Assembly: GCA_034436155.1 (NCBI GenBank)
Contig: DAOTVP010000010.1
Location: 62,001-126,000 of the forward strand
Reading direction: 5' to 3'
DNA: 64,000 nucleotides
Source of the DNA: GCA-2794515 sp034436155
GTDB taxonomy: Bacteria; Chloroflexota; Anaerolineae; Aggregatilineales; Phototrophicaceae
Position numbers and translations under genes: made by a program. Under the pieces are notes generated by a model. The model was not told where the DNA came from. It saw only the letters and a program-made list of their open reading frames with translations, and searched no databases. Shown here piece by piece: positions 15,421 through 23,971 of the stretch; positions within the stretch are counted from its first letter, which is position 1; every line of letters begins with the position of its first letter.

Positions 15421-16694
15421 TATCTTGATATAACAACCACCCGATTTCTCATCCATAACACGCCCATACTGATGAATATCCCCACAGCGGGATATGCCAT
15501 CAGATAATAGCGTTGCCACTCCAGAGGCGTGAGTAGGGCGGTGCTCAAGAACTGGAACACACCCCACATCACTATCAACCAACGCACCCAAACGGGTGTA
15601 GCTGATTGCCTGATGCACGCCCATATCCCCAATAAGGTTAATAGCGTGATGAGTATCGCAACAATCGGGTTGCCACCGATAGCGATGCCACCCCATATAC
15701 TGGCTTGATACGCGCTGATTTGGTCGCCGATGTAGCCATCCCAACCATCCACTTCGTAGAATTGGGGTTGAGCGATGAAAACCTGTTCCCAAAATCCGCG
15801 TAGCTGGTCGCTCCATCCGTCATATCCACCGAAAATATCCACCTGAACGGCTAATAAATCCGCTCGTAAGCGCAACACCTCACGCGCCGCGCCGAATGGA
15901 TTATTCCACCACGCCACATTGAGCGCGAAAAATATCACGATGACAATCATCCCCGCCGATACGGTTTTCATCAACAAGATAAGCCGATTTTTCTGCGATA
16001 GGGCATATAATCCGCACATCAAAAAGACTGGCACGAGGGTGAATAGGGCGGGGTGTTTGGATGTGATCGCTAAGCCCGCGCTCGTGCCTAAAAAGAGCGT
16101 GTTGCGCCATGACGGACGTTTGAGCCACCACACCGCACATAACACGGTGAGCAATGCGAAGCCAACGTGTAGGCTTTCCATCATGGCACGCCGTCCATTC
16201 AACAACAGGGGTGGGTTGAGCGCGAAGTATGCCGTAGCGATGTATGCGGGCAAGCGCCCGCCCAAATTTTTGCCGATGAAAAACATGGCAATCATGCCCA
16301 ACGCCAAAAATGGCACAACGGCGTAACGGGCGGTCATCAGCAGGTCATCGGATGGATAGCGATTCGTCTGGCGGTTATAGGTGATGTCCTGCGTCCAATC
16401 CCAAAAATCATTTAGCCCCTCAATGCCGATTCCGCGCATAGTGCGAAAAAATCCGACCACATATTTATACACCGTCCCGTTCAACAGGCGTAATTCTTGC
16501 TCGGTCTGATTCAACGGCGGTTGCGCGTAATACATTTTGCTCAGATCGCGCTCTGTGAATTGATAATCATAATCCCGATTCATGAATAATAGGGTAGATT
16601 CATCGCCATGAAAGGGGGTGATCGTTGTGCCGATGATGATATACGCGCATAAACTGATGATCCACAGCGCATCGAGTAGAACAATGCGTTTCAT
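15420..16694 (-). CDS. GT-C fold membrane glycosyltransferase (ArnT/PMT-like)
   Basis: 424 residues with roughly nine to ten hydrophobic segments. It starts with a membrane anchor followed by an extracytoplasmic loop containing HGDEST (Asp31-Glu32), the acidic pair typical of GT-C enzymes that use lipid-phosphate sugar donors. FALNPPLLLNGRRAMMES resembles the second conserved loop of family 39/83 proteins. The ending KLWMRNRVVVISR-like basic tail suggests a cytoplasmic C-terminus. Its start overlaps the stop of the upstream EamA transporter gene by 4 bp, so the two are translationally coupled. Acceptor and donor are unknown. Confidence 0.75.
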   Translation of the reverse strand: MKRIVLLDALWIISLCAYIIIGTTITPFHGDESTLLFMNRDYDYQFTERDLSKMYYAQPPLNQTEQELRLLNGTVYKYVVGFFRTMRGIGIEGLNDFWDWTQDITYNRQTNRYPSDDLLMTARYAVVPFLALGMIAMFFIGKNLGGRLPAYIATAYFALNPPLLLNGRRAMMESLHVGFALLTVLCAVWWLKRPSWRNTLFLGTSAGLAITSKHPALFTLVPVFLMCGLYALSQKNRLILLMKTVSAGMIVIVIFFALNVAWWNNPFGAAREVLRLRADLLAVQVDIFGGYDGWSDQLRGFWEQVFIAQPQFYEVDGWDGYIGDQISAYQASIWGGIAIGGNPIVAILITLLTLLGIWACIRQSATPVWVRWLIVMWGVFQFLSTALLTPLEWQRYYLMAYPAVGIFISMGVLWMRNRVVVISR

Positions 16695-17626
16695 GCTTGT
16701 TTCCTTTTGTTATGATTGCCAGTGCTGATGGTGGCAAGTACCACGCCGATTAAGACAATCGCCCCGCCAAGCCCTTGCGCCCAACTAGGCAACTCGCCGA
16801 AGATTAAAAATGCGCCGATAGCAGAAAATATCGGCTCGGTTTGCGTGGATAGGCTGACGATGGTGGCGGGCAAATAGGCAAGGGCATAATTGAGCGAGGT
16901 ATGACCAATGAGCTGAGGCATCACCGCCATCAAAATCACCCAACCGTAACCCGTAGATGATAAGCCGAAAAATGGTGTGTTGGTGATGAGGATGACGATT
17001 ATTGTGCTTATCGCACCGACCCCATATACCATAAAAATATACGGTGTGAGGGCGATTTTTCCGCGCATTTTGCGCCCGATAATCAGATAAACCGCCACCG
17101 CTATCGCGCCGAGTATCGCCAATAGACCGCCTAAAAATGGGTTATCGGCTGTTGGTGGGGTGATAGTCCCCCCGCTTGGTGTGGCGATGATGATACCGCC
17201 CACCAACGCCATGCCCAATCCGAGAATAACACCCGATGATAAACGTGATTTGAGGACGACCACCTCTAAAATTGCCACCCATATCGGCGATGTCGTCACT
17301 AGCACACCTGAAATCAGGACGCTGGTATATTCGAGTGATGAAATCCATGTGACGAAGTGAAGCGATAAAAATATGCCACTGATGAGGATGAGTATGGCAT
17401 CTTGGCGCGACAATCGGCGAATCTGTCCGCGATAATCGGGGCGCTGGATGATGATGGGGATGAGCAGAATGGTAGCGACCAATAATCTCCCGCCTGCTAT
17501 CACCAACGATGGCACATTTTCTTCCTGAGCGAGGCGGATGAACACCGCCGCCAGCGATACCGCTAAAATACCAATAACCAACATTATCAAGGCGCGGATG
17601 GTCGAATTGGGGGTGGTTGTGGTCAT
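16691..17626 (-). CDS. EamA/DMT-family transporter
   Basis: Drug/metabolite-transporter superfamily permease, 311 residues with ten predicted membrane helices arranged as two EamA repeats (about residues 10-145 and 165-300). Family features include AVSLAAVFIRLAQEE in the first helix pair, SLEYTSVLISGVLVTTSPIWVAI closing repeat one and SLSTQTEPIFSAIGAFLIFGE in repeat two. It lacks a binding partner, so the exported compound is not predictable. It precedes and overlaps the GT-C gene on the minus strand. Confidence 0.88.
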   Translation of the reverse strand: MTTTTPNSTIRALIMLVIGILAVSLAAVFIRLAQEENVPSLVIAGGRLLVATILLIPIIIQRPDYRGQIRRLSRQDAILILISGIFLSLHFVTWISSLEYTSVLISGVLVTTSPIWVAILEVVVLKSRLSSGVILGLGMALVGGIIIATPSGGTITPPTADNPFLGGLLAILGAIAVAVYLIIGRKMRGKIALTPYIFMVYGVGAISTIIVILITNTPFFGLSSTGYGWVILMAVMPQLIGHTSLNYALAYLPATIVSLSTQTEPIFSAIGAFLIFGELPSWAQGLGGAIVLIGVVLATISTGNHNKRKQA

Positions 17627-17803
17627 ACAGTTATCCGTTTGGTGCGTGTTTGAAAGCCAGTCTGTTATTTTATCATACTCAGATGATAAATTTTAAGCGT
17701 CCTCTCATCCAAAAATTGGTCATGTTTAGTCATTTCTTATAGACGATGTGTTACGATAGGTCTGGATAATATTTTACAAAATTCACACAAGGAGAAACCC
17801 ATC

Positions 17804-18415
17804 ATGGCTTTTGAATTACCCGCCCTTCCATATGCCGATAACGCGCTTGAACCCCATATTGATGCCAAGACGATGGAAATTCATCGTGGTAAACATCATG
17901 CCGCTTATGTCACGAATCTGAACAATGCCATCGCTGGCACAGAATGGGAATCGAAATCGCTGGATGACCTTTTGCATAATCTGAACAGCCTTCCCGAAGA
18001 CAAACGCGCTCCTGTCCGCAATAATGGCGGTGGGCATTGGAATCATAGCTTGTTCTGGCAAATCCTCAGCCCCAATGGTGGCGAGATGAGCGCCGAACTC
18101 AAATCTGCGATTGAGAGCGCCTTTGGTAGCGTGGATGCCATGAAAGAAGCCTTTGCCAAAGCCGCTATGGGGCGTTTTGGTTCTGGGTGGGCGTGGCTCA
18201 TCGTGGATGGTGACACCCTGAAGATCACCTCTACCCCCAATCAAGATAATCCGTTGATGGATGGCGTGGCGGGCAAGAATGTGTTGCTCGGCTTAGATGT
18301 GTGGGAACATGCCTATTACCTGCATTATCAAAATCGCCGTGCCGATTATATCGCCGCATTCTGGAATGTGGTGAATTGGGCAGAAGTCTCGAAACGCTTC
18401 GCCGCGGCGAAATAA
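17804..18415 (+). CDS. sodA: Superoxide dismutase, Mn-type
   Basis: Dismutates superoxide to oxygen and hydrogen peroxide. 203 residues, full length. Metal ligands are His27 (EIHRGKHH), His81 (WNHSLFW), Asp165 and His169 (LDVWEHAYYLHY). The GGGHWNH segment and a Gln in STPNQDNPL are the pattern of Mn-specific enzymes; Fe-specific enzymes place the active-site Gln before WNH. An AAGGAGAAAC ribosome site lies 8 bp upstream. No signal peptide is seen, so it is cytoplasmic. Its presence implies exposure to oxygen. Confidence 0.94.
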   Translation: MAFELPALPYADNALEPHIDAKTMEIHRGKHHAAYVTNLNNAIAGTEWESKSLDDLLHNLNSLPEDKRAPVRNNGGGHWNHSLFWQILSPNGGEMSAELKSAIESAFGSVDAMKEAFAKAAMGRFGSGWAWLIVDGDTLKITSTPNQDNPLMDGVAGKNVLLGLDVWEHAYYLHYQNRRADYIAAFWNVVNWAEVSKRFAAAK

Positions 18416-18460
18416 TTTTGTGACACTTATCACCTCGAATATTGTTCACAATCTGGCAAA

Positions 18461-18488
18461 AAGGCGCTACAATGGGTAGCGTCTTTTT
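18461..18488 (+). terminator. Rho-independent terminator after sodA
   Basis: GGCGCTAC / GTAGCGTC stem (8 bp, one G-U), 5-nt loop, then TTTTT. It separates sodA from the lyase gene. Confidence 0.8.
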
Positions 18489-18540
18489 AATGTATAGAAT
18501 AATACGGCAACCCCGCCGTTTTTATGGAGAAAAATAACCT

Positions 18541-19956
18541 ATGACTGACTATCGTATCGAAAAAGATTCTTTAGGCGAAGTGCGCGTCCCCGCCAATGCG
18601 TTGTATGCCGCCCAAACCCAACGCGCTGTTGAAAATTTCCCTATCACAGGCATGAAACCCTATCCCGCCTTCATCTGGAGCATGACCGTGATTAAACGCA
18701 CCGCCGCGTTGGTGCATAAAGAATTGGGCTTGTTGGATGCCAACATCGCCGATGCCATCATCCAAGCCGCGGATGAAATTTTGGCGGGGCAACATCACGA
18801 ACATTTTGTCGTAGATCCCTTCCAAGCGGGCGCAGGCACAAGCCACAACATGAATGTGAACGAAGTCATCGCCAACCGCGCCAACCAAATTTTAGGCGTG
18901 GCGTTAGATGCCCCCAAGAAGCCCGTCAATCCCAACGACCATGTGAATATGGCGCAAAGCACCAACGACACCATCCCCACCGCGATTCGCTTGGGCGTGT
19001 TGTGGAAATTTGATGAACTCATCGCCACCTTGCAAAATTGTGCCGATGAATTCAAGAAAAAGGCGAAAGATTGGGATGATGTGGTCAAGAGTGGACGCAC
19101 CCATTTACAGGATGCGGTGCCTATTCGTGTGGGTCAAGAGGTGGGTGCATGGGCGAAAGCCATTGAACGCAACATCGAAAAATTGAAATTCGCCGCCGAA
19201 GGATTGCGTCGTTTGGGCATTGGTGGCACAGCCGCGGGCAGTGGTCTGAATGCACATCCCGAATATCACGCCCGCATGGTGAAGGGATTAACTGCTCTGA
19301 CCGGTATCACATTGTATGAATCGGATGACTTGTTTGAGTCGATGCAATCGATGCAAGATGCGGTGTTCTTCTCTGCCGCGATGCGGAACATGGCGCAAGA
19401 CCTGACACGCATTGCCAATGATATTCGCCTGCTCGCCAGTGGTCCGACCACGGGGTTAGCCGAATTGACCTGTCCGACAGTCCAACCGGGATCGTCCATC
19501 ATGCCAGGTAAGGTCAATCCAGTGTTAGCCGAGATGCTCAATCAATCGATGTATCATGTCATGGGGTGTGATTTTACCGTCATGATGTGTGGGCAAGCGG
19601 GACAGTTGGAACTCAACGTTATGATGCCGATGATTTCGCATAACCTCAACGAAATGATGATTGTGATGATTGGCGCGGTGCGTGCCTTCACCGAAAAATT
19701 GGTCAAAGGTCTCATCCTCAATCAAGAACAAGCAGAACGTTGGTTGGCGAAAAATCCCATTTTGGTGACGGCGCTCAATCCGATTATTGGGTATAACAAC
19801 GGCGCGATGGTCGCCAAAAAAGCCCTCGCAGAAAATAAAAGCGTGCGCGAAGTCGTGTTGGAACTCGGTCTGATGAAAGCCGAAGACCTCGACAAGGCGT
19901 TGGATGCCTATGAAATGACCAAAGGTGGTTTGCAAGGCATCGCGGCGGGTGGTTAA
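18541..19956 (+). CDS. Fumarase class II / aspartate ammonia-lyase family enzyme
   Basis: Aspartase/fumarase superfamily lyase, 471 residues. The catalytic SS-loop is present as GSSIMPGKVNP. Several signature positions favour aspartase over fumarase C: FQAGAGTSHNMNVNE (fumarases typically have QTGSGTQTNMN), MAQSTNDTIPTA (fumarases GQSSNDTFPT) and KVNPVLAEMLNQ (fumarases KVNPTQCE). The opening IEKDSLGEVRVPANALY is shared by both. The reaction is either fumarate hydration in the TCA cycle or aspartate deamination to fumarate. No other fumarase is in the window. The 'fumarase' label should not be taken for granted. AGGCG-poor leader; the ATG follows GGAG 10 bp upstream. Confidence 0.88.
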   Translation: MTDYRIEKDSLGEVRVPANALYAAQTQRAVENFPITGMKPYPAFIWSMTVIKRTAALVHKELGLLDANIADAIIQAADEILAGQHHEHFVVDPFQAGAGTSHNMNVNEVIANRANQILGVALDAPKKPVNPNDHVNMAQSTNDTIPTAIRLGVLWKFDELIATLQNCADEFKKKAKDWDDVVKSGRTHLQDAVPIRVGQEVGAWAKAIERNIEKLKFAAEGLRRLGIGGTAAGSGLNAHPEYHARMVKGLTALTGITLYESDDLFESMQSMQDAVFFSAAMRNMAQDLTRIANDIRLLASGPTTGLAELTCPTVQPGSSIMPGKVNPVLAEMLNQSMYHVMGCDFTVMMCGQAGQLELNVMMPMISHNLNEMMIVMIGAVRAFTEKLVKGLILNQEQAERWLAKNPILVTALNPIIGYNNGAMVAKKALAENKSVREVVLELGLMKAEDLDKALDAYEMTKGGLQGIAAGG

Positions 19957-19959
19957 TCG

Positions 19960-20394
19960 ATGAAAATATTCCTGCTGTTTATGATGATATTCGTACTCGT
20001 AGGATGTAGTGGGGGAGAGGCTTCTCCCACCACATCACCCGATAGCACCGAAGCGGTGACGACAGAATCGGGCGCGGTGCGAGCGGTTGAGCAACACCTC
20101 ACGTTGTTGGTCAATAAAGATGAAATGGGCTTCGCACAAACATTATGCCCCGCTTATGAAGGCGATGGAATGCGCGAATTTCGGTCATTCGGTGCGGTCG
20201 AAGCCTCGCTGAATAACGTATCATGTGTCGAAGATGGGACAGAAGGGGATATTGTGTTTGTGTTATGTACAGGCACAATCGATTTGGTGTATCAGGGCGA
20301 GGATACACGCGGACTCGATTTATCGCGTGCGCCGTATCAGGTTGTGAATGATGACAGCGAATGGAAAGTCTGTGGTCGTGGACGCGGTGAATAA
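19960..20394 (+). CDS. Small secreted lipoprotein, unknown function
   Basis: 144 residues beginning with a short signal peptide and lipobox (FVLVGC, Cys16), followed by a Ser/Thr/Pro-rich tether typical of surface lipoproteins. The mature region AVEQHLTLLVNKDEMGFAQTLCPAYEG resembles small NTF2-like or DUF4878-type folds with a C-terminal strand VNDDSEWKVCGRG; four cysteines could form two disulfides. It begins 3 bp after the lyase stop, so it is probably read through from that gene. Function unknown. Confidence 0.7.
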   Translation: MKIFLLFMMIFVLVGCSGGEASPTTSPDSTEAVTTESGAVRAVEQHLTLLVNKDEMGFAQTLCPAYEGDGMREFRSFGAVEASLNNVSCVEDGTEGDIVFVLCTGTIDLVYQGEDTRGLDLSRAPYQVVNDDSEWKVCGRGRGE

Positions 20395-20408
20395 AATCAT
20401 GTGATAGC

Positions 20409-20434
20409 TACGGACGCGCAGAAGCGCGTCCGTA
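20409..20434. repeat. REP-like palindrome (perfect 11-bp stem)
   Basis: TACGGACGCGC-AGAA-GCGCGTCCGTA, followed by CAAAAT. It shares the GGACGCGCAGAAGCGC core with the hairpins at 15389-15420 and 60870-60901. It lies between convergent genes and could also terminate transcription. Confidence 0.7.
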
Positions 20435-20449
20435 CAAAATATTAAAAAG

Positions 20450-21280
20450 CTAGTTACTTACACCGCGCCACACGGCATCGAGCGCCTGTAATGCCGTCAG
20501 GTTACGCATCACCCAACCCCGTTTGAGTCGTTCTGGATCGTTGAAAAAATTACGCGCAAAGGTCAGATGAAAACCATCTTCAGTGAGACCGCCGTTGGGT
20601 AAATCTTGGACGGCTAACCAAAAATTCCACAACGGGACATCGTAACGACGGGCAACATTGGCGATAGCCCGATTGATGCCGTGATCACCTTCAAGATTAT
20701 CGGCTTTGGTGGCTAAAATAGGGACAACCCCTTCGCTAATCCAATACTCGACAATTTCGCTCAGGTAATCTTCGTAAATTTGTGGGTCTTCGCCGCTCCA
20801 CCACGTCTCCATGCTGATGATGGCGATGCTAGGGTTATGCAGGCGGTTTTCGCACTCATTGGGATTTTCGCCAACTTCGCATTGATTTGGGTCTGACCAC
20901 AGAGGCGATAGCACCGATGCCACATTGAAGCCGTTATCTACCGCTTCGCTACCGCGTTCAAAAGACCCAGCAAAATGGTCTATGGTCGCTTGCAGATAAG
21001 CATATTCTTCACCGAGTTCGTATTCATCGGGCTTATCGAACACACCCAAAAAGAAACTATGCACATTTTGGCAATCGCCTACTTTGGCAAACGCATTCGG
21101 ATTATTCCCCATCTCGATGCCTCGCTGATAAATCTCGCGGGCGGTATCGCTTACCACAGGGATGACGGGTAATTCTTGCCACCAATCGGGATTTTCATCC
21201 GTTTCATCTTGGGCAAGGGCAGGGGATAGGGTGAATATCGCTAATAAAATTAGGCGAATTAAATTGTTCAGACGCATCAA
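20450..21280 (-). CDS. Secreted SGNH/GDSL-hydrolase-like protein with Ser replaced by Cys
   Basis: 276 residues with an N-terminal signal peptide (cut near ALA-QDE). The arrangement resembles an SGNH hydrolase: block I reads AKVGDCQ where active enzymes have GDS, and block V reads EDGFHLT with the D-x-x-H pair. The usual GxND block is not recognisable (ISMETWW is there). The nucleophile position is therefore Cys, so the protein may be a thiol hydrolase, a binding protein or inactive. VPILATKADNLEGDHGIN and PLWNFWLAVQDLPNGG are strong internal blocks. Two start codons (21280, 21278-21276) are adjacent. Downstream of it is the palindrome at 20409. Confidence 0.65.
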   Translation of the reverse strand: MMRLNNLIRLILLAIFTLSPALAQDETDENPDWWQELPVIPVVSDTAREIYQRGIEMGNNPNAFAKVGDCQNVHSFFLGVFDKPDEYELGEEYAYLQATIDHFAGSFERGSEAVDNGFNVASVLSPLWSDPNQCEVGENPNECENRLHNPSIAIISMETWWSGEDPQIYEDYLSEIVEYWISEGVVPILATKADNLEGDHGINRAIANVARRYDVPLWNFWLAVQDLPNGGLTEDGFHLTFARNFFNDPERLKRGWVMRNLTALQALDAVWRGVSN

Positions 21281-21414
21281 ATAACCTCCTCAATCCGTAT
21301 TTTTGATGTGAATTATCCAAAAAACGCGCCGATGGTGCAAGCCTAACCGAGACAGCGTTGGGATAGCGCATATAACAAATTCCCAATATCCCAAAAAACT
21401 AGCCCTGTTTTCAA

Positions 21415-21443
21415 TTGAGACGCAAGCAGATATAGGGTATACT
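21415..21443 (+). promoter_or_regulatory. Strong candidate promoter of the Ser/Thr kinase gene
   Basis: TTGAGA (21415-21420), 17-bp spacer, TATACT (21438-21443); each hexamer is a 5/6 match. The GTG start is 60 bp downstream. Confidence 0.6.
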
Positions 21444-21503
21444 TTAGGTTGGTATTATGGATTAAACCAAATTCATTGGTCATCAATAAGGCTCAGGCGA
21501 ATC

Positions 21504-23300
21504 GTGAAAAATCGCAAAATTGGAAAATACGAAATCATTGAACGCCTTGGGCGTGGCGGTATGGCGGAGGTCTATCGGGCGTATCATGCCAATTTAGATC
21601 GATATGTCGCCGTGAAGGTGATGCACAAATTTTTGGCAGATGATGACGAATTTGCCACGCGCTTTGAAAAAGAAGCGCAAAATATTGCACGCCTCAAACA
21701 CCCGCACATTGTTCAGGTGTATGACTTTGAATATGATAACACCACCGAGAGCTACTATATGGTGATGGAACTCATCGATGGTGTTACCCTAAAAGAATAC
21801 TTTGCTGAATACGAAGAAAAAGGGCAACCCATCCCGCTTGAAGATGCCCTTCGCATCAGTCGAGAGGCGGCAAGTGCGTTGGCGTATGCCCATAAAGCAG
21901 GGATGATTCACCGTGATGTCAAACCAGCCAACCTCATGCTCGATTCTAAAGAGGGGCATCGGGTGGTGTTGACCGATTTTGGGATTGCCAAAATTGTGAA
22001 GGGGTCACAGATGACCGTCACAGGTGGTTTGGTCGGGACACCAGCATATATGTCGCCCGAACAGGGGGTTGGTGAAACGGGCGATGAACGGTCAGATTTA
22101 TATTCGCTTGGTGTGATTATGTTCCAGATGGTCACAGGGCATTTGCCATACGATGCCGAAACCCCTCTGGCGCTCATCATGAAACATCTCAATGACCCTG
22201 TACCATCGGTTTTAGAACTCAACCCGCAATTGCCGAAAGCATTGGATGAGATTATCACCCGGTTGATGTCGAAAGAACCCGATGAACGTTACGCTTCTGC
22301 GACCGAGCTGATCGACGACATTCGCCAACTCGAAGCGATGCTCAATGGCGATACCACCAATATCAACACCAGCACGCCAACCAAACGCCAAGTGTTGCCC
22401 AAAGACACAGCGCCCGATTTGGATATCGATAGCCCCACTTTGCCCTTGCGGAAGGTGGTTGTTCAACCCAAACCAACCCCCATCGCAGAGACCAAGAAGC
22501 CCAATCGCTTACTTTTATCGGGCATGGTGTTGATATTCGCGCTGATTATCTTCATCGGTGGTTATTTGGTCGGTATGAATGCCGGCATTTTTCCTGCTGT
22601 TTTTGGGGATAGCGCCGATGCGACACCGTTTCGTGTGGCGGTTGTAGATGAAACTGAAGAAGTTACCCCTACCGTTGAGCCGATAACGCCAACAGTCGAA
22701 TTAACTACCGAAGTCCCTGTGGTGATTCAACCCACATTGACCGAAACCCCATCGCATACGCCGACCAGCACGGTTACATCGACCAATACGCCACGCCCAT
22801 CGAATACACCGCGTCCGACCAATACCCCCACTGCTGTCCCCACCGAGACGCTCACACCCACGCCGAGTATGACATATACACCATCGGCAACACCCAATAT
22901 GACGCTCACGGTGGCGGTGGAACAAACGGCAACTTATGCCGCCTGTATTTTCGATTATGCTATTATCGAACAACAACCCGCCGATGGGCGTGATGGTGGA
23001 TTTTTTAGGACGAATAGCACGTATACGCGCAAACTGACCCTCCTTAACACGGGGACATGTGCGTGGGAAGTGAATACATCGTTCCGTTTTGTGACAGGTA
23101 GTGGCGAAAGTTTTGGTTCTACCCCTATCTTATTGCGCGAAGCGGTAGATGTTGGCGCAACGGTTGAAATTGAGATGGTGTTACGCTTGCCGAGTGTGGG
23201 TAGTCAGCAACCGATTTCGGGACAATGGCAACTTCGCACACGCGGACAATTGCCGATTGGCGAACCAATTACGATTAGTATTTTAGTGGCAGATTTTTAA
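21504..23300 (+). CDS. Ser/Thr protein kinase with transmembrane stalk and NBR1-like Ig domain
   Basis: 598-residue PknB-type receptor kinase starting at GTG. The cytoplasmic kinase domain spans about 8-275: glycine loop LGRGGMAEVY, Lys38 in AVKVM, HRDVKPANLML with the catalytic Asp near 139, DFGIAK, and the GTPAYMSPEQ activation-segment end. A membrane helix lies near 335-355. Outside is a Thr/Pro-rich stalk (about 375-475), then a C-terminal domain (about 480-598) resembling the NBR1-type Ig-like domain, with LLNTGTCAW and SGQWQLRT. The extracellular domain presumably senses a ligand or wall component. The HD gene follows after 13 bp. Confidence 0.9.
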   Translation: MKNRKIGKYEIIERLGRGGMAEVYRAYHANLDRYVAVKVMHKFLADDDEFATRFEKEAQNIARLKHPHIVQVYDFEYDNTTESYYMVMELIDGVTLKEYFAEYEEKGQPIPLEDALRISREAASALAYAHKAGMIHRDVKPANLMLDSKEGHRVVLTDFGIAKIVKGSQMTVTGGLVGTPAYMSPEQGVGETGDERSDLYSLGVIMFQMVTGHLPYDAETPLALIMKHLNDPVPSVLELNPQLPKALDEIITRLMSKEPDERYASATELIDDIRQLEAMLNGDTTNINTSTPTKRQVLPKDTAPDLDIDSPTLPLRKVVVQPKPTPIAETKKPNRLLLSGMVLIFALIIFIGGYLVGMNAGIFPAVFGDSADATPFRVAVVDETEEVTPTVEPITPTVELTTEVPVVIQPTLTETPSHTPTSTVTSTNTPRPSNTPRPTNTPTAVPTETLTPTPSMTYTPSATPNMTLTVAVEQTATYAACIFDYAIIEQQPADGRDGGFFRTNSTYTRKLTLLNTGTCAWEVNTSFRFVTGSGESFGSTPILLREAVDVGATVEIEMVLRLPSVGSQQPISGQWQLRTRGQLPIGEPITISILVADF

Positions 23301-23313
23301 GGGATAATTCTGT

Positions 23314-23889
23314 ATGAACCGAGACCAAGCGTGGGATATTGTATGCGAATTTGTGCAATCGGATAGTTTACGCAAACACATGCTGGCGGTCGAGATAGCC
23401 ATGCGTGCCTATGCCGAACATTATGGCGAAGACCCCGATAGTTGGGGATTAGTCGGGTTATTACACGACTTCGATTGGGAAATTCATCCCACCCTCGAAC
23501 AACATCCAATGGATGGTGCGCCGATTTTGCGGGAACGCGGTCTGAGCGAAGAAGATATTCGCACCATCCTCAGTCACGGACCCCTGGCGGCGGACGATCG
23601 CATCACCTTGCGCGATAAAGCCTTATTTGCGGTGGATGAACTCACGGGTCTCATCACGGCGGCGGCGTTGGTGCGTCCGAGCAAAGATGTGCGCGATGTT
23701 GAGGTGTCATCCATCAAGAAAAAGTGGAAAGATAAAGCCTTTGCGCGGGGCGTGAATCGGCAAGATGTCGAAGATGGCGCGGCATTACTCGGCGTGGATT
23801 TGTGGGAATTTCATGTGCCATTGGTGCTAAAAGCCATGCAAGCGAAGGCGAAAGAACTCGGCTTAGAGGGCATTAATACAACCGAATAA
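23314..23889 (+). CDS. HD-domain phosphohydrolase-like protein
   Basis: 191 residues of the HD superfamily, metal-dependent phosphohydrolases usually acting on nucleotides. The first His is in KHMLAVEIAM, the HD pair in LLHDFDWE (near residue 51-52), and a further His in IRTILSHG. The sequence resembles the HDIG-type proteins often annotated as 'hydrolase' in Chloroflexi and Firmicutes. Substrate unknown. It is downstream of the Ser/Thr kinase in the same transcription unit and is followed by a hairpin. Confidence 0.82.
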   Translation: MNRDQAWDIVCEFVQSDSLRKHMLAVEIAMRAYAEHYGEDPDSWGLVGLLHDFDWEIHPTLEQHPMDGAPILRERGLSEEDIRTILSHGPLAADDRITLRDKALFAVDELTGLITAAALVRPSKDVRDVEVSSIKKKWKDKAFARGVNRQDVEDGAALLGVDLWEFHVPLVLKAMQAKAKELGLEGINTTE

Positions 23890-23893
23890 GTCT

Positions 23894-23918
23894 CAGACGG
23901 GCATAAAAAGCCCGTCTG
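23894..23918 (+). terminator. Hairpin after the HD gene
   Basis: CAGACGGGC / GCCCGTCTG perfect 9-bp stem with a 7-nt A-rich loop, 5 bp after the stop. The T-tract is weak (TTGATTGT), but its position between convergent genes favours a terminator. Confidence 0.6.
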
Positions 23919-23971
23919 TTGATTGTCATCGAAAATACGCATATAGCCCAAACCAGAAATGCGCCTGTTTC

